Source: Paenibacillus sp. BJ-4 (GTDB lineage: Bacteria; Bacillota; Bacilli; Paenibacillales; Paenibacillaceae). From it: a DNA stretch of 64,000 nucleotides. Positions 36,214-44,579 of this stretch are shown piece by piece. Numbering within the stretch: the stretch's first letter is position 1; each line of letters starts with the position of its first letter. The translations under genes were made by a program, and so were the position numbers. The stretch is from NCBI RefSeq assembly GCF_020404765.1, contig NZ_JAIVEM010000006.1, positions 310,001 to 374,000 of the forward strand, given 5' to 3'. The notes under the pieces are model-generated. The model searched no databases. It had not been told where the DNA came from and saw only the letters and a list, made by a program, of their open reading frames with translations.

Positions 36214-36648
36214 ATGAGTACCCATTTTTCCGTTAGTATCCATTGTCTGCTTCTACTGGCAGAAGGAGCACCGGAGCGAATGACTTCGACGCTGATCGCA
36301 TCCAGTATCAATACGAATCCGGTTGTCGTGAGAAGAATTATGAGCCGACTCAAGCAAGCGGGTTTGGTTGATTCATCGCCGGGAGCACGCGGCTTTCGTT
36401 TGAGCATGTCGAGCTCAAACATTAATCTTAAAATGATATATGAAGCGACCAAGGATGAAGGGCCGTTGTTCTCCATTCATACCGACAGCAATCATAATTG
36501 TGAGGTCGGCAAGAACATAGACGCTTTGTTAGACGGTTTATATACCGTGGCAGAAGAGAAAATACAGGCGTTTTTCGAGACCGTCACGCTGCGAGATCTG
36601 GAACAGTCACTCCAGCAGCGGGTTGGACACCAGAGTTCGTCTGTGTAG
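36214..36648 (+). CDS. Rrf2-family transcriptional regulator (YwnA-like)
   Basis: 144 residues from ATG 36,214 behind AAAGGTGG. Winged helix at the N terminus (STLIASSINTNPVVVRRIMSRLKQAGLV) with the Rrf2 wing PGARGF. The Cys cluster that binds Fe-S in IscR/NsrR is not present; a single Cys remains in HNCEVG. It is therefore more like YwnA than an Fe-S sensor. The phosphodiesterase gene follows after 24 bases. Confidence 0.8.
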   Translation: MSTHFSVSIHCLLLLAEGAPERMTSTLIASSINTNPVVVRRIMSRLKQAGLVDSSPGARGFRLSMSSSNINLKMIYEATKDEGPLFSIHTDSNHNCEVGKNIDALLDGLYTVAEEKIQAFFETVTLRDLEQSLQQRVGHQSSSV

Positions 36649-36672
36649 AGACGCCGGTAAGGAGAATTGAAT

Positions 36673-37173
36673 ATGAAAATCGTCGTACTATCAGATACTC
36701 ATATGCCGTACCGAAGCAAGGCGCTTCCGAGTCGGCTTGTACAGGAGTTAAAAGACAGTGATCTCATTCTCCATGCCGGAGACTGGACGGACTGGTTCGT
36801 ATATGAACGCCTGGCGGATTTTGCGCCTGTGCAAGGAATTGCCGGGAACAATGATGGAATAGATATCGTAGATCGCTTGGGCTATCAACGAATCGTTGAA
36901 GTCGAGGGCAGACGGATTGGTATGGTCCATGGTCACGGCTGGCGCGGCTCGACAGAGAATATTGCGCTGAATACGTTTAAGGAAGAACCATTGGATTGCC
37001 TGATTTATGGACATTCGCATATTCCGGTGGTCAAAAGGGTGGGAGAACTGCTTGTTCTGAATCCCGGTTCTCCGACGGATAAGCGTGGTGAGGACGAATA
37101 TTCATTTATCGTGCTGAACCTTGAAGCTGGGCAGTTGAAAGCACAGCTTGTTCTTTATCCAGATAAACATTAA
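36673..37173 (+). CDS. YfcE/MJ0936-type metallophosphodiesterase
   Basis: 166 residues. Calcineurin-like fold with all metal motifs: VVLSDTHMP, ILHAGDWTD, GIAGNNDG, MVHGHGW and YGHSHIPVV, then LNPGSP. Such enzymes hydrolyse phosphodiesters; the natural substrate is unclear. ATG 36,673 with AAGGAG eight bases upstream. Confidence 0.88.
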   Translation: MKIVVLSDTHMPYRSKALPSRLVQELKDSDLILHAGDWTDWFVYERLADFAPVQGIAGNNDGIDIVDRLGYQRIVEVEGRRIGMVHGHGWRGSTENIALNTFKEEPLDCLIYGHSHIPVVKRVGELLVLNPGSPTDKRGEDEYSFIVLNLEAGQLKAQLVLYPDKH

Positions 37174-37205
37174 GCAATCAACAACCGTTGATTAAAGGGG
37201 AAGCT

Positions 37206-37550
37206 ATGGCTATATTTGAATTGGAACCGATGAAGCATCATGTATTGATCTGTAATGGAGGTACATGTATGCGACATGAGGGTGAAGAAGTGACACAAGC
37301 AATCCGGGATGAAATCCGTAAACAAAACGCAGACACTTATATTCATACGACCCGCACTCGCTGTAATGGCCGTTGTCACGATGCTGCGGTTGTGATCGTA
37401 TACCCTCAAGGTGACTGGTATGGTCAGATGACACCTGCTGCAGGGACACAGCTGGTACAGAAGCTCGTAGAGGGAGAAAAGCTGAAGACCCATCTTTTTC
37501 ATGAGTGTACAGGCAAATCCCGTTCGGAATCATCCAGCAACGTAAAATAA
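37206..37550 (+). CDS. Thioredoxin-like [2Fe-2S] ferredoxin
   Basis: 114 residues. Four Cys in the pattern of thioredoxin-fold [2Fe-2S] ferredoxins: VLICNGGTCM and, later, TRCNGRCHDAAVVIVYP, with WYGQMTP after. The start at ATG 37,206 follows AAAGGGGAAG. It lies 32 bases after the phosphodiesterase gene and ends before a strong terminator, so the Rrf2, phosphodiesterase and ferredoxin genes may form one operon. Electron partner unknown. Confidence 0.8.
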   Translation: MAIFELEPMKHHVLICNGGTCMRHEGEEVTQAIRDEIRKQNADTYIHTTRTRCNGRCHDAAVVIVYPQGDWYGQMTPAAGTQLVQKLVEGEKLKTHLFHECTGKSRSESSSNVK

Positions 37551-37584
37551 ATAAGACTAGAACATAAAATAAATAAGAAAAGTA

Positions 37585-37617
37585 GAGAAAATCTTTGCGG
37601 AGATTTTCTCTTTTTTT
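37585..37617 (+). terminator. Terminator
   Basis: GAGAAAATCT (37,585-37,594) / AGATTTTCTC (37,601-37,610), then seven T. Confidence 0.85.
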
Positions 37618-37686
37618 GCGTTTAATCCCTGTCCTGGAAGGTAAAAGTATACTATGGACAACCTAGCCGAGAGGGAGGGAAACAAA

Positions 37687-37965
37687 ATGACCCGATTTGA
37701 CAATGATCTGCACGATCAGGATGAAAAGAAGGAACGGTCAGGGAGAGGACCGACAGAGCATGATGTACAGGAGCAGACCCTAAGCCGGGATCATGCGGAG
37801 CAGTATCCGACAGAGCAGGAGAGCTTGTTCGACCGTTTTGAGAGTGAGCAGACGGTAGATGCTATCCCTGTAGAGGATTTAAAGATGGAACGTCAGGAGG
37901 AATTCGACAAGGACGCAACCAAGCACACCTCTTCCAGTGAGAAAAAATACAAAGGTGACGCATAA
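37687..37965 (+). CDS. Small acidic, hydrophilic hypothetical protein
   Basis: 92 residues, very rich in Glu, Asp, Gln and Lys, with no hydrophobic core; probably disordered. ATG 37,687 follows GAGGGAGGG. I do not recognise the family. Composition resembles small stress-linked hydrophilic proteins of bacilli, but that is only a resemblance. Confidence 0.6.
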   Translation: MTRFDNDLHDQDEKKERSGRGPTEHDVQEQTLSRDHAEQYPTEQESLFDRFESEQTVDAIPVEDLKMERQEEFDKDATKHTSSSEKKYKGDA

Positions 37966-38002
37966 AATAGCAGGCAACTGGTAATATTTAAAAAGAAATC
38001 TC

Positions 38003-38031
38003 TTGACTTTAAGACATGTATAATATATATT
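38003..38031 (+). promoter_or_regulatory. Promoter of the nitroreductase gene
   Basis: TTGACT, 17-base spacer, TATATT. Just downstream, GGTTACGAAAAGTAATT (38,033-38,049) is a GTTAC / GTAA-type half-site pair that could bind a regulator such as the HxlR protein nearby. Confidence 0.6.
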
Positions 38032-38073
38032 TGGTTACGAAAAGTAATTAATTTTTCTCAGGAGGTAACAAAA

Positions 38074-38676
38074 ATGTCTAAAGACTTCTTCACAGCTCTG
38101 AAAGAAAGACGCTCCTATTACGGTATTAGCAAAGAACAAGTGATTTCCGACCAAAAGATTCAAGAGATTGTAGAGGAAGCTGTTAAGTATACACCTACCT
38201 CTTTTAACTCCCAAACTTCACGCGCGGTTGTATTGCTCGGAGAGCACCATGACAAATTGTGGAATATTACTGAGGATATTTTGCGTGAGGTTGTAGGCAA
38301 TGAAGAGCAATTCAAGTCTACGGCTGAGAAAATGAACGGCTTCCGCAACGGCTACGGAACGGTCTTGTTCTTTGAAGACAACAACGTTGTAGCGGGTCTG
38401 CAACAACAATTTGAAGCGTATGCGGACAATTTCCCAATCTGGTCCAACCAATCGAATGGTATGCTGCAATTGGTGGTATGGACAGCTCTGGAGCAAGAAG
38501 GACTGGGCGCATCCCTTCAGCATTACAACCCTTTGATCGACGAAAAAGTAAAAAATGAATGGAACATTCCTGAACACTGGAAGCTGATTGCTGAAATGCC
38601 ATTCGGTAAACCAACCTTCCAACCAGGTGAAAAAGAATTCCAACCTGTTGAAGAACGCGTAAAAACGTTTAAATAA
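38074..38676 (+). CDS. Nitroreductase-family FMN oxidoreductase
   Basis: 200 residues of the nitroreductase fold that binds FMN and reduces nitro compounds or quinones with NAD(P)H. ERRSYYGI at the N terminus gives the FMN-phosphate Arg residues; TPTSFNSQTSRAVVLLG is the FMN-binding Ser/Asn loop; LEQEGLGASLQHYNP is the conserved dimer segment. ATG behind AGGAGG. It has its own promoter and terminator. A DUF24/HxlR regulator gene lies 1.6 kb downstream. Confidence 0.85.
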   Translation: MSKDFFTALKERRSYYGISKEQVISDQKIQEIVEEAVKYTPTSFNSQTSRAVVLLGEHHDKLWNITEDILREVVGNEEQFKSTAEKMNGFRNGYGTVLFFEDNNVVAGLQQQFEAYADNFPIWSNQSNGMLQLVVWTALEQEGLGASLQHYNPLIDEKVKNEWNIPEHWKLIAEMPFGKPTFQPGEKEFQPVEERVKTFK

Positions 38677-38714
38677 GTCAGACAATATTAACGGTCAGGT
38701 TTCATCCTGAGCAG

Positions 38715-38742
38715 AGCGCTGTGGTATCCACAGTGCTTTTTG
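38715..38742 (+). terminator. Terminator
   Basis: AGCGCTGTGG / CCACAGTGCT with a short loop, then TTTTT. Confidence 0.8.
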
Positions 38743-38918
38743 TCATTCATTCGATTACGTGACTAATCTCTGGAAATGTGCTGATTTTGGGATTAATTCG
38801 GATGTCAGCAGGTCATGCTACGTTTAAAATCAGATGAGAAGGTTACATATGAGAAGACTTCACATGAAAAGACAACACGGGTGTTGTTTACAAGTCATTA
38901 TGAAGGAGGTAACAACGC

Positions 38919-39842
38919 GTGACCTATGATTGCATTATTGTTGGTGGAGGAATCGCCGGGCTGCAAGCAGCCATTCAATTGGGAAGATACAGCAGGCATC
39001 GTATTCTGGTGATAGATTCGGGGTATGGTCGATCTACGCTGTGCCATCAGTATCATAATATTTTGGGTTATCCTGACGGTATTTCTGGTGAGGAGCTTCG
39101 GCGGCTTGGACGACATGAGGCAACAAAACTGGGAGTCGAATTTGTTAAGGGTAAGGCGATACAAGCACGCAAACAGGAGGAGTTTTTTGACATTGAAATT
39201 GAAGAGGGAACGGTATACTCCTCCAGAACGTTACTGCTGGCCACGGGACTAACTGACCGTTTTCCCAAGCTGGAAGGACTTGAGGCCTGCTTGGGCAACA
39301 GTGTGTATGTCTGCCCGGATTGTGATGGCTATGAGGTTCAGGATCGGAGCACGGTGGTGATAGGAGCGGGGAAAGCGGGGGCGTCCATGGCTCTGATCTT
39401 ATCAGCACGCACCGATCAGTTGGTTTATGTCAATCACGAGCGGTCGGAAGTTCCGAACGAGCTTATGACCAAGCTACGAGAGAAAGGAATTGGATATCGA
39501 GAAGCAGCGATTTCCCAAATCATAACGGAGGAACCTGGAGGTTTTGAAGGAGTTCGGCTGGATGGAGGAGATGTAGTTCGCGCGGAACGGGGCTTTTTGG
39601 CCTTTGGTGGAAATCATGTTCATTCAGAGCTGGCAGAGCAACTGGGTGTGCATTTGCTGCATAACAAGCATATCGAGACGCATCCACGCAGTAAAATGAC
39701 GAATGTGGAAAATGTATGGGTAGCTGGCGATTTGGGAGCTCATGCCGAGCAGGCGACTGTAGCGATGGGAGAAGGGGCGATGGCGGCCATTTGGATACAC
39801 AAGGTGTTATCCGCTAGGCAAACAAAAGTACCGCAACTCTAG
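38919..39842 (+). CDS. Thioredoxin reductase-like flavoprotein
   Basis: 307 residues. FAD-binding CIIVGGGIAGLQAAIQLGR, redox pair in VYVCPDCDGYE (CPDC), NADPH-binding VVIGAGKAGASMAL and C-terminal WVAGDLGAHAEQATVAMGEG. Domain order is that of TrxB, but the CPDC variant and shorter length set it apart from housekeeping TrxB; ferredoxin/flavodoxin reductases and bacillithiol-disulfide reductases are relatives. GTG 38,919 follows AAGGAGG. Confidence 0.85.
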   Translation: MTYDCIIVGGGIAGLQAAIQLGRYSRHRILVIDSGYGRSTLCHQYHNILGYPDGISGEELRRLGRHEATKLGVEFVKGKAIQARKQEEFFDIEIEEGTVYSSRTLLLATGLTDRFPKLEGLEACLGNSVYVCPDCDGYEVQDRSTVVIGAGKAGASMALILSARTDQLVYVNHERSEVPNELMTKLREKGIGYREAAISQIITEEPGGFEGVRLDGGDVVRAERGFLAFGGNHVHSELAEQLGVHLLHNKHIETHPRSKMTNVENVWVAGDLGAHAEQATVAMGEGAMAAIWIHKVLSARQTKVPQL

Positions 39843-39852
39843 GAGTTGCGGC

Positions 39853-40182
39853 TTAAAAGGTTGGACGTGTACCTGCTTGAAGATGAAGGCCAAAGCGTTT
39901 TAACTGATCGCTCATTCCGTACTTACGTAAAATTTCCGCTTGTCTGCTGCCGATCAGATCAAAATGAGGATAGGGCTGACGCTGATGAATATATCGAGGC
40001 TCCAAACCGTTATGGCTGCACCATAAGCGGAGCTTGTCCAAATCAGAACAACCTACCTTGGTGACAGTTGTGATTCCTGGAAAACGATCGTCCAGCCAGT
40101 AATGCGTCAGAAAAGCAATTTCACCGCGACTGACCTCTCTTTTCCAGGCTGCAAGCTCTTCTCGGGTAATGCCAAATGCCAT
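39853..40182 (-). CDS. Conserved YneQ-like protein of unknown function
   Basis: 109 residues. MAFGITREELAAWKREVSRGEIAFLTHYW, DDRFPGITTVTKVGC and PHFDLIGSRQAEIL are strongly conserved in small Bacillus proteins, as I recall of YneQ. ATG 40,182 has AAAGGATGAG upstream on the minus strand. Convergent with the TrxB-like gene with 10 bases between the stops. No function known. Confidence 0.65.
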   Translation of the reverse strand: MAFGITREELAAWKREVSRGEIAFLTHYWLDDRFPGITTVTKVGCSDLDKLRLWCSHNGLEPRYIHQRQPYPHFDLIGSRQAEILRKYGMSDQLKRFGLHLQAGTRPTF

Positions 40183-40324
40183 CAGTCTCATCCTTTCTTG
40201 GCTCAATCCCAAATCATGGGCTGCCGCGTGGGTGTACCATTATTTTCGTGCATTAGCTTGTATTATGATCCTTACAAAGCAACACAATAAAAGGAGACCG
40301 TGTAGGACGATCTCCTGCTGGCAA

Positions 40325-40645
40325 TTAAAGCCATCTTTCGGCCCAGCTCTCTACACCATTCAATGCATCACCGAGTTCCTTTCCCTTGCGTGTCAGCGAA
40401 TACTCGGTACGCACAGGTCGCTCTGTGATGACATTGCGAAGGATCAGGCCGGAAAGCTCTAGCTCCTTGATGCGTTCGTTCAGCATACGTTTGCTAAGAT
40501 CAGGTATGGAGACGTGAATTTCACTGAATCGTTTGGGATGTTCCATCAAAGTATGAATGATGAGAGCGGTCCATTTTTTGCTGATGATCTGAAAGGACTG
40601 TTCCACCTTACCGCACAAAAGCTTGGGCTGCCTGTCGTCGCTCAT
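40325..40645 (-). CDS. HxlR/DUF24-family transcriptional regulator
   Basis: 106 residues. Cys11 in KLLCGKVEQSFQIISKKW is at the place of the redox-active Cys of DUF24 regulators such as YodB, CatR and HypR of Bacillus subtilis. HTH: HPKRFSEIHVSIPDLSKRMLNERIKEL; wing: RTEYSLTRKGKEL. The upstream region carries repeated AGTAACT (40,688-40,714), a possible operator. It may govern the nitroreductase gene, which would match HypR-HypO; that link is inference. Confidence 0.85.
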   Translation of the reverse strand: MSDDRQPKLLCGKVEQSFQIISKKWTALIIHTLMEHPKRFSEIHVSIPDLSKRMLNERIKELELSGLILRNVITERPVRTEYSLTRKGKELGDALNGVESWAERWL

Positions 40646-40838
40646 CTGAATCCCCTCAATTTCATTGTTGTTTTAAACAGTATACTAAAAGTAACTCTGT
40701 ATACCAATAGTAACTACATCATGTTGTAGCAACTGTGACATTTTTAACATTTTTTTCTCATTCCTTTCGTCAATCATACCACAGAAAACGTTATCATTAC
40801 AGGATATATCGAATGTTCACGATTTCGCTAAAATTTGA

Positions 40839-40868
40839 TTGACTTGCCCCTTATTTTGGGTGTATTAT
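40839..40868 (+). promoter_or_regulatory. Promoter of zwf
   Basis: TTGACT (40,839-40,844), 18-base spacer, TATTAT (40,863-40,868). Confidence 0.65.
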
Positions 40869-40936
40869 GGGTTACGTTAATTCCTCAGGTAACTTTTAAT
40901 AACCTCATCTTTTATAATGGGAAGAAGGAATAATTC

Positions 40937-42439
40937 ATGGATTCAATGACTTTTGTCTTATTTGGAGCGACAGGGGATTTGGCGAAACGCAAAATTTACC
41001 CTGCCTTGTATAATTTGTTTGTAGAAGGTAAAATTCCGGCTTCCTTTTCTGTAATTGGGATGGGGCGTCGTGAAGTGGCTGACGAGCAATTTCAAAGTAA
41101 TGTGGAGCAATCCATTAAGGATTTTTCCAGACACGTGAGTGATGACCGCGCACAGATGGATCAATTCTTGAGTGCTTTCCGCTATAGTGCTTTGAATGTC
41201 AATCACCCGGAAGATTATAAAAAGCTGCTGCAACTTGCTGAGCAACGTGAAAATGATTTGGGAATTCCGGGGAACCGCATGTTTTATTTATCGGTGGCAC
41301 CGGAATTTTTTGATGTGATTGCCCTCAACATTCGGGAAAGTGGTTTAGCCGAAACCAAGGGCTGGAAACGGCTTATTATCGAAAAACCGTTTGGACATGA
41401 TCTGGAATCCGCACGCGAGCTGAATGATCGTTTGAGCAGAACATTTGCTGAGGATGAGATTTATCGTATTGACCACTACTTGGGCAAGCCGATGGTGCAA
41501 AACCTGGAAGCCCTGAAATTTGCTAACCCATTGCTTCAAGGAGTATGGAACAATCAGTACATTGCCAATGTACAAATTACCGCTTCCGAGATCGTAGGGG
41601 TTGAGGAGCGCGCTGGATATTACGACCATTCTGGAGCGATTCGTGACATGGTACAAAATCACATGCTGCAGGTGCTGATGATGACAGCCATGAACAAGCC
41701 TGGACATGTAACGGCTGATCAGGTGCGTGACGAAAAAAGCAAGGTCATGGAGGCGTTGCGTCCACTTGATCCTTCGGATATTGCTTCCAGTATGGTCAGA
41801 GGGCAATATACGAGTGGTGAGATTAATGGAAACGCAGTTCCTTCCTATAAAGAAGAACCGGGTATTGAACCTGATTCGCATAACGATACATTTATTTCAG
41901 CTCGCCTATGGATCGACAATGAACAATGGTCAGGTGTGCCATTCTATATTCGCACCGGTAAACGTATGAAAGAAAAATCCACACGCATCGTCGTGGAATT
42001 CAAGAAGGACAGCACAGATCCATATGCCGCTCAAGGGCAGCCATCTGAACCAAACTTACTTATTATTCATGTGAACCCGGATGAAAAGGTAACCCTGCGT
42101 CTGAACAGTAAAGACCCGCTGAACAATGGTCAACTGGAAACGGTTCTGATGAACTATGATTCAGAGGAAAAGGCTGTACCGGAAGCTTATGAGCGCCTCA
42201 TCTTTGATGCGCTGCGCGGCGACTCCACCTTTTTTGCTCACTGGAATGAAGTTGAGCTTTCATGGATGTGGGTACAACCCGTACTGGAAGCTTTTGCACG
42301 TGGAGAAGTTCCGCTTCATTCCTATGCAGCGGGCTCCTATGGTCCAGAAGCTTCAGATCAATTGTTGGAGGAACAGGGCTTTACATGGTGGCTGGATCAA
42401 AAGTCCGAAAGTTCTGAAAAAGCAGTTGTTCGTGCTTAA
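40937..42439 (+). CDS. zwf: Glucose-6-phosphate 1-dehydrogenase
   Basis: First enzyme of the oxidative pentose-phosphate pathway: glucose-6-phosphate to 6-phosphogluconolactone with NADP reduction. 500 residues. FGATGDLAKRKIYPAL is the nucleotide loop, RIDHYLGKPMVQN the active-site substrate motif and IEKPFGHDLESAREL the conserved EKP. ATG 40,937 follows GGAAGAAGGA. It is followed after 49 bases by gnd. Confidence 0.95.
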   Translation: MDSMTFVLFGATGDLAKRKIYPALYNLFVEGKIPASFSVIGMGRREVADEQFQSNVEQSIKDFSRHVSDDRAQMDQFLSAFRYSALNVNHPEDYKKLLQLAEQRENDLGIPGNRMFYLSVAPEFFDVIALNIRESGLAETKGWKRLIIEKPFGHDLESARELNDRLSRTFAEDEIYRIDHYLGKPMVQNLEALKFANPLLQGVWNNQYIANVQITASEIVGVEERAGYYDHSGAIRDMVQNHMLQVLMMTAMNKPGHVTADQVRDEKSKVMEALRPLDPSDIASSMVRGQYTSGEINGNAVPSYKEEPGIEPDSHNDTFISARLWIDNEQWSGVPFYIRTGKRMKEKSTRIVVEFKKDSTDPYAAQGQPSEPNLLIIHVNPDEKVTLRLNSKDPLNNGQLETVLMNYDSEEKAVPEAYERLIFDALRGDSTFFAHWNEVELSWMWVQPVLEAFARGEVPLHSYAAGSYGPEASDQLLEEQGFTWWLDQKSESSEKAVVRA

Positions 42440-42488
42440 ACATTAACAAACAGACAATATATTTTTGCTACGGCAGGAGGCCTTTACA

Positions 42489-43382
42489 ATGCAAGTTGGA
42501 CTAATTGGTTTGGGAAAAATGGGCTTGAATCTCGGAAAAAACTTGATCGACCATCAACATGAAGTTGTTGCTTACGACGTGAATGCAGCAGCGATTCAAG
42601 AAATGAAGGATTATGGCGCTAAAGGTGCTGCCACATTGGAAGAGCTTGTACAGGCAACGCAATCCCCGAGAGTCCTGTGGATTATGGTTCCCCATCAAAT
42701 TGTTGATACTGTGCTGGATCAGCTTCAACCGATGCTGTCCAAAGGTGACATCATTATTGAAGGGGGTAACTCTCATTACAAAGAGTCCATTGCTCGTCAT
42801 GCCCGTCTGAAAGAATACGGCATCAGCTTCATGGATGCAGGAACTTCCGGCGGTATGGAAGGCGCACGCAATGGTGCATGTTACATGATCGGCGGCGATC
42901 CCGAAGCATGGGCTGTTGTTGAACCTATTTTCCGCGATACAGCGGTGGAAAATGGTTATCTGTATGCAGGTAAATCCGGTAGTGGACATTTTCTCAAAAT
43001 GGTTCACAACGGTGTGGAATACGGCATGATGGCTTCCATTGGTGAAGGCTTTGAAGTGCTGGAGAAAAGCAGCTTTGACTTTGACTATGAGCAAGTAGCG
43101 CGTGTTTGGAACAACGGCTCTGTTATCCGCTCTTGGCTGATGGGCTTGACTGAACGTGCATTCTCCAAGGATGCGAATTTGGATGAAATCCGTGGGGTTA
43201 TGCACTCTTCTGGTGAAGGTAAATGGACCGTTGAGGAAGCACTGGATATTCAGGCAGCGACTCCAGTCATTGCTTTGTCCCTCCTGATGCGTTACCGTTC
43301 TCTGGATACGGATACGTTCAATGGTAAAGTGGTTGCTGCGTTGCGCAATGAATTTGGCGGTCACGCGGTAGAAAAGAAGTAA
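42489..43382 (+). CDS. gnd: 6-phosphogluconate dehydrogenase, short (GntZ/YqeC-type)
   Basis: Oxidative decarboxylation of 6-phosphogluconate to ribulose-5-phosphate. 297 residues, the short NAD-preferring class rather than the 470-residue Gnd. VGLIGLGKMGLNLGKNLIDH nucleotide loop; DAGTSGGMEGARNG and GHFLKMVHNGVEYGMM catalytic motifs with the Lys and His-Asn. ATG 42,489 with AGGAGG upstream. Co-directional with zwf; a weak hairpin at 43,404-43,431 (ATCCCCG/CGGGGAT) follows. Confidence 0.92.
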   Translation: MQVGLIGLGKMGLNLGKNLIDHQHEVVAYDVNAAAIQEMKDYGAKGAATLEELVQATQSPRVLWIMVPHQIVDTVLDQLQPMLSKGDIIIEGGNSHYKESIARHARLKEYGISFMDAGTSGGMEGARNGACYMIGGDPEAWAVVEPIFRDTAVENGYLYAGKSGSGHFLKMVHNGVEYGMMASIGEGFEVLEKSSFDFDYEQVARVWNNGSVIRSWLMGLTERAFSKDANLDEIRGVMHSSGEGKWTVEEALDIQAATPVIALSLLMRYRSLDTDTFNGKVVAALRNEFGGHAVEKK

Positions 43383-43526
43383 GAACAATATAAGTTAGTA
43401 TCTATCCCCGTAGCCTCACAACTGCGGGGATATTGCTATATGCTTTTGCTAAGCTCTTTTGCTGTATGCATATTTTTCCTTGTATATCCGCACAATAGAT
43501 GAAAAAGGCGGAAGGAAGAAGAACAT

Positions 43527-44201
43527 ATGTGCAAAAGATTTTCGTTATCGGCTGATTTGGATGAGGTTAGGGAACATTTTGGCATACAACGGGTGATGTA
43601 TTATTACAAAACACGCTATAACATGAGTCCCACCCAGCATATCCCGATTGTGCTGCATCAGGATGGTGAACGGGTGCTTGATGAATTCCGCTGGGGTTTT
43701 ATCCCTTACTGGGGCAAGGATTGTGTTAACGCCGACTTAAATTCACTGCGGGTAAATCCGAGCTATCGCAAGATGGCGGAAACCCGGCGTTGTATCCTTC
43801 CTTGCAACGGTTTTTATTATTGGAGAAAATTAGGCAAACGCATGTGTGCTGTACGCGTGGTACTGCCAGAACAGAAAATGTTTGCGGTCGCGGGTTTATA
43901 TGAAATATGGCAGGATAGTCGTAAAGAGCCGCTACGTACCTGTACGATGATGACAGTCCAGGCCAATGCGGATATACGTGAATTCGATAGTCGTATGCCG
44001 GCTATTCTCGAAGCTGAACATATCGATGCATGGCTCAATCCATCCATCCAAAACGTAGATGAACTGCTGCCGATCCTGCGCACGTACGAGCAAGGCGACA
44101 TGAGTATCTATCCGGTAACGCCGCTGGTGGCTAATGATGAACACGATAACCGCGAATGCATTCAGGAAATGGATTTGCAATATTCCTGGATTAAACCTTA
44201 A
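43527..44201 (+). CDS. SRAP (YedK/HMCES)-family protein with altered active site
   Basis: SRAP proteins cross-link through Cys2 to abasic sites in single-stranded DNA. 224 residues. It starts MCKRFSL, so Cys2 is present, but the usual MCGRF has become MCKRF. The GFYEW motif is GFYYW, losing the conserved Glu, and IHDRMP is FDSRMP, losing the conserved His. The Asn of the NARAET region is kept (VNADLN), the Arg is not. The fold segments WGFIPYWGKD and RRCILPCNGF are clear. Possibly a diverged SRAP paralogue with changed chemistry. Confidence 0.82.
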   Translation: MCKRFSLSADLDEVREHFGIQRVMYYYKTRYNMSPTQHIPIVLHQDGERVLDEFRWGFIPYWGKDCVNADLNSLRVNPSYRKMAETRRCILPCNGFYYWRKLGKRMCAVRVVLPEQKMFAVAGLYEIWQDSRKEPLRTCTMMTVQANADIREFDSRMPAILEAEHIDAWLNPSIQNVDELLPILRTYEQGDMSIYPVTPLVANDEHDNRECIQEMDLQYSWIKP

Positions 44202-44339
44202 ACGTATGGAGATTTTTATCCATTATTGATCATAAGCTTCCCGCCACCTGCATAGGTATGTATTGGGGAACAAGCGTCATGATCCGGGGAGAGGGGAAAC
44301 GGCCGAAGGAGTATCTCATATGGGATGGAGGCGATTGGA

Positions 44340-44411
44340 ATGAGTAACGATACACTCATCCAGCTGCTGGTGCTCATGGTGACGATCATCGGTCTGGTCC
44401 AAAACCGGTAA
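44340..44411 (+). CDS. Candidate 23-residue membrane peptide
   Basis: MSNDTLIQLLVLMVTIIGLV is one hydrophobic helix, followed by QNR. GGAGG lies eight bases before the ATG and a terminator starts 18 bases after the stop, so it looks like a self-contained unit. The layout resembles holin-like or type I toxin peptides of bacilli. No family is recognised with certainty. Confidence 0.45.
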   Translation: MSNDTLIQLLVLMVTIIGLVQNR

Positions 44412-44429
44412 GTGTCAGGTTCCAGAAGG

Positions 44430-44464
44430 CGGGAGAATTGCCGTAGGCAATCTTCCGTTTTTTT
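44430..44464 (+). terminator. Terminator after the membrane peptide
   Basis: CGGGAGAATTGCC / GGCAATCTTCCG around GTA, then seven T. Confidence 0.8.
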
Positions 44465-44579
44465 CTGCGTTAAAATACTCGCAGATTAAGGAAGCTTGCG
44501 GTACAATAGATGCTAGGCTACAGGTGACAAGACACTTGAATACATGGCTGTATACGATGCATTTAAGGGAGAGCGAATC

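Noticed and set aside
42501..43388. A 295-codon minus-strand frame covering all of gnd
   Set aside because: It is a codon shadow of gnd; the product has no recognisable family, and the plus strand has all catalytic motifs of 6-phosphogluconate dehydrogenase.
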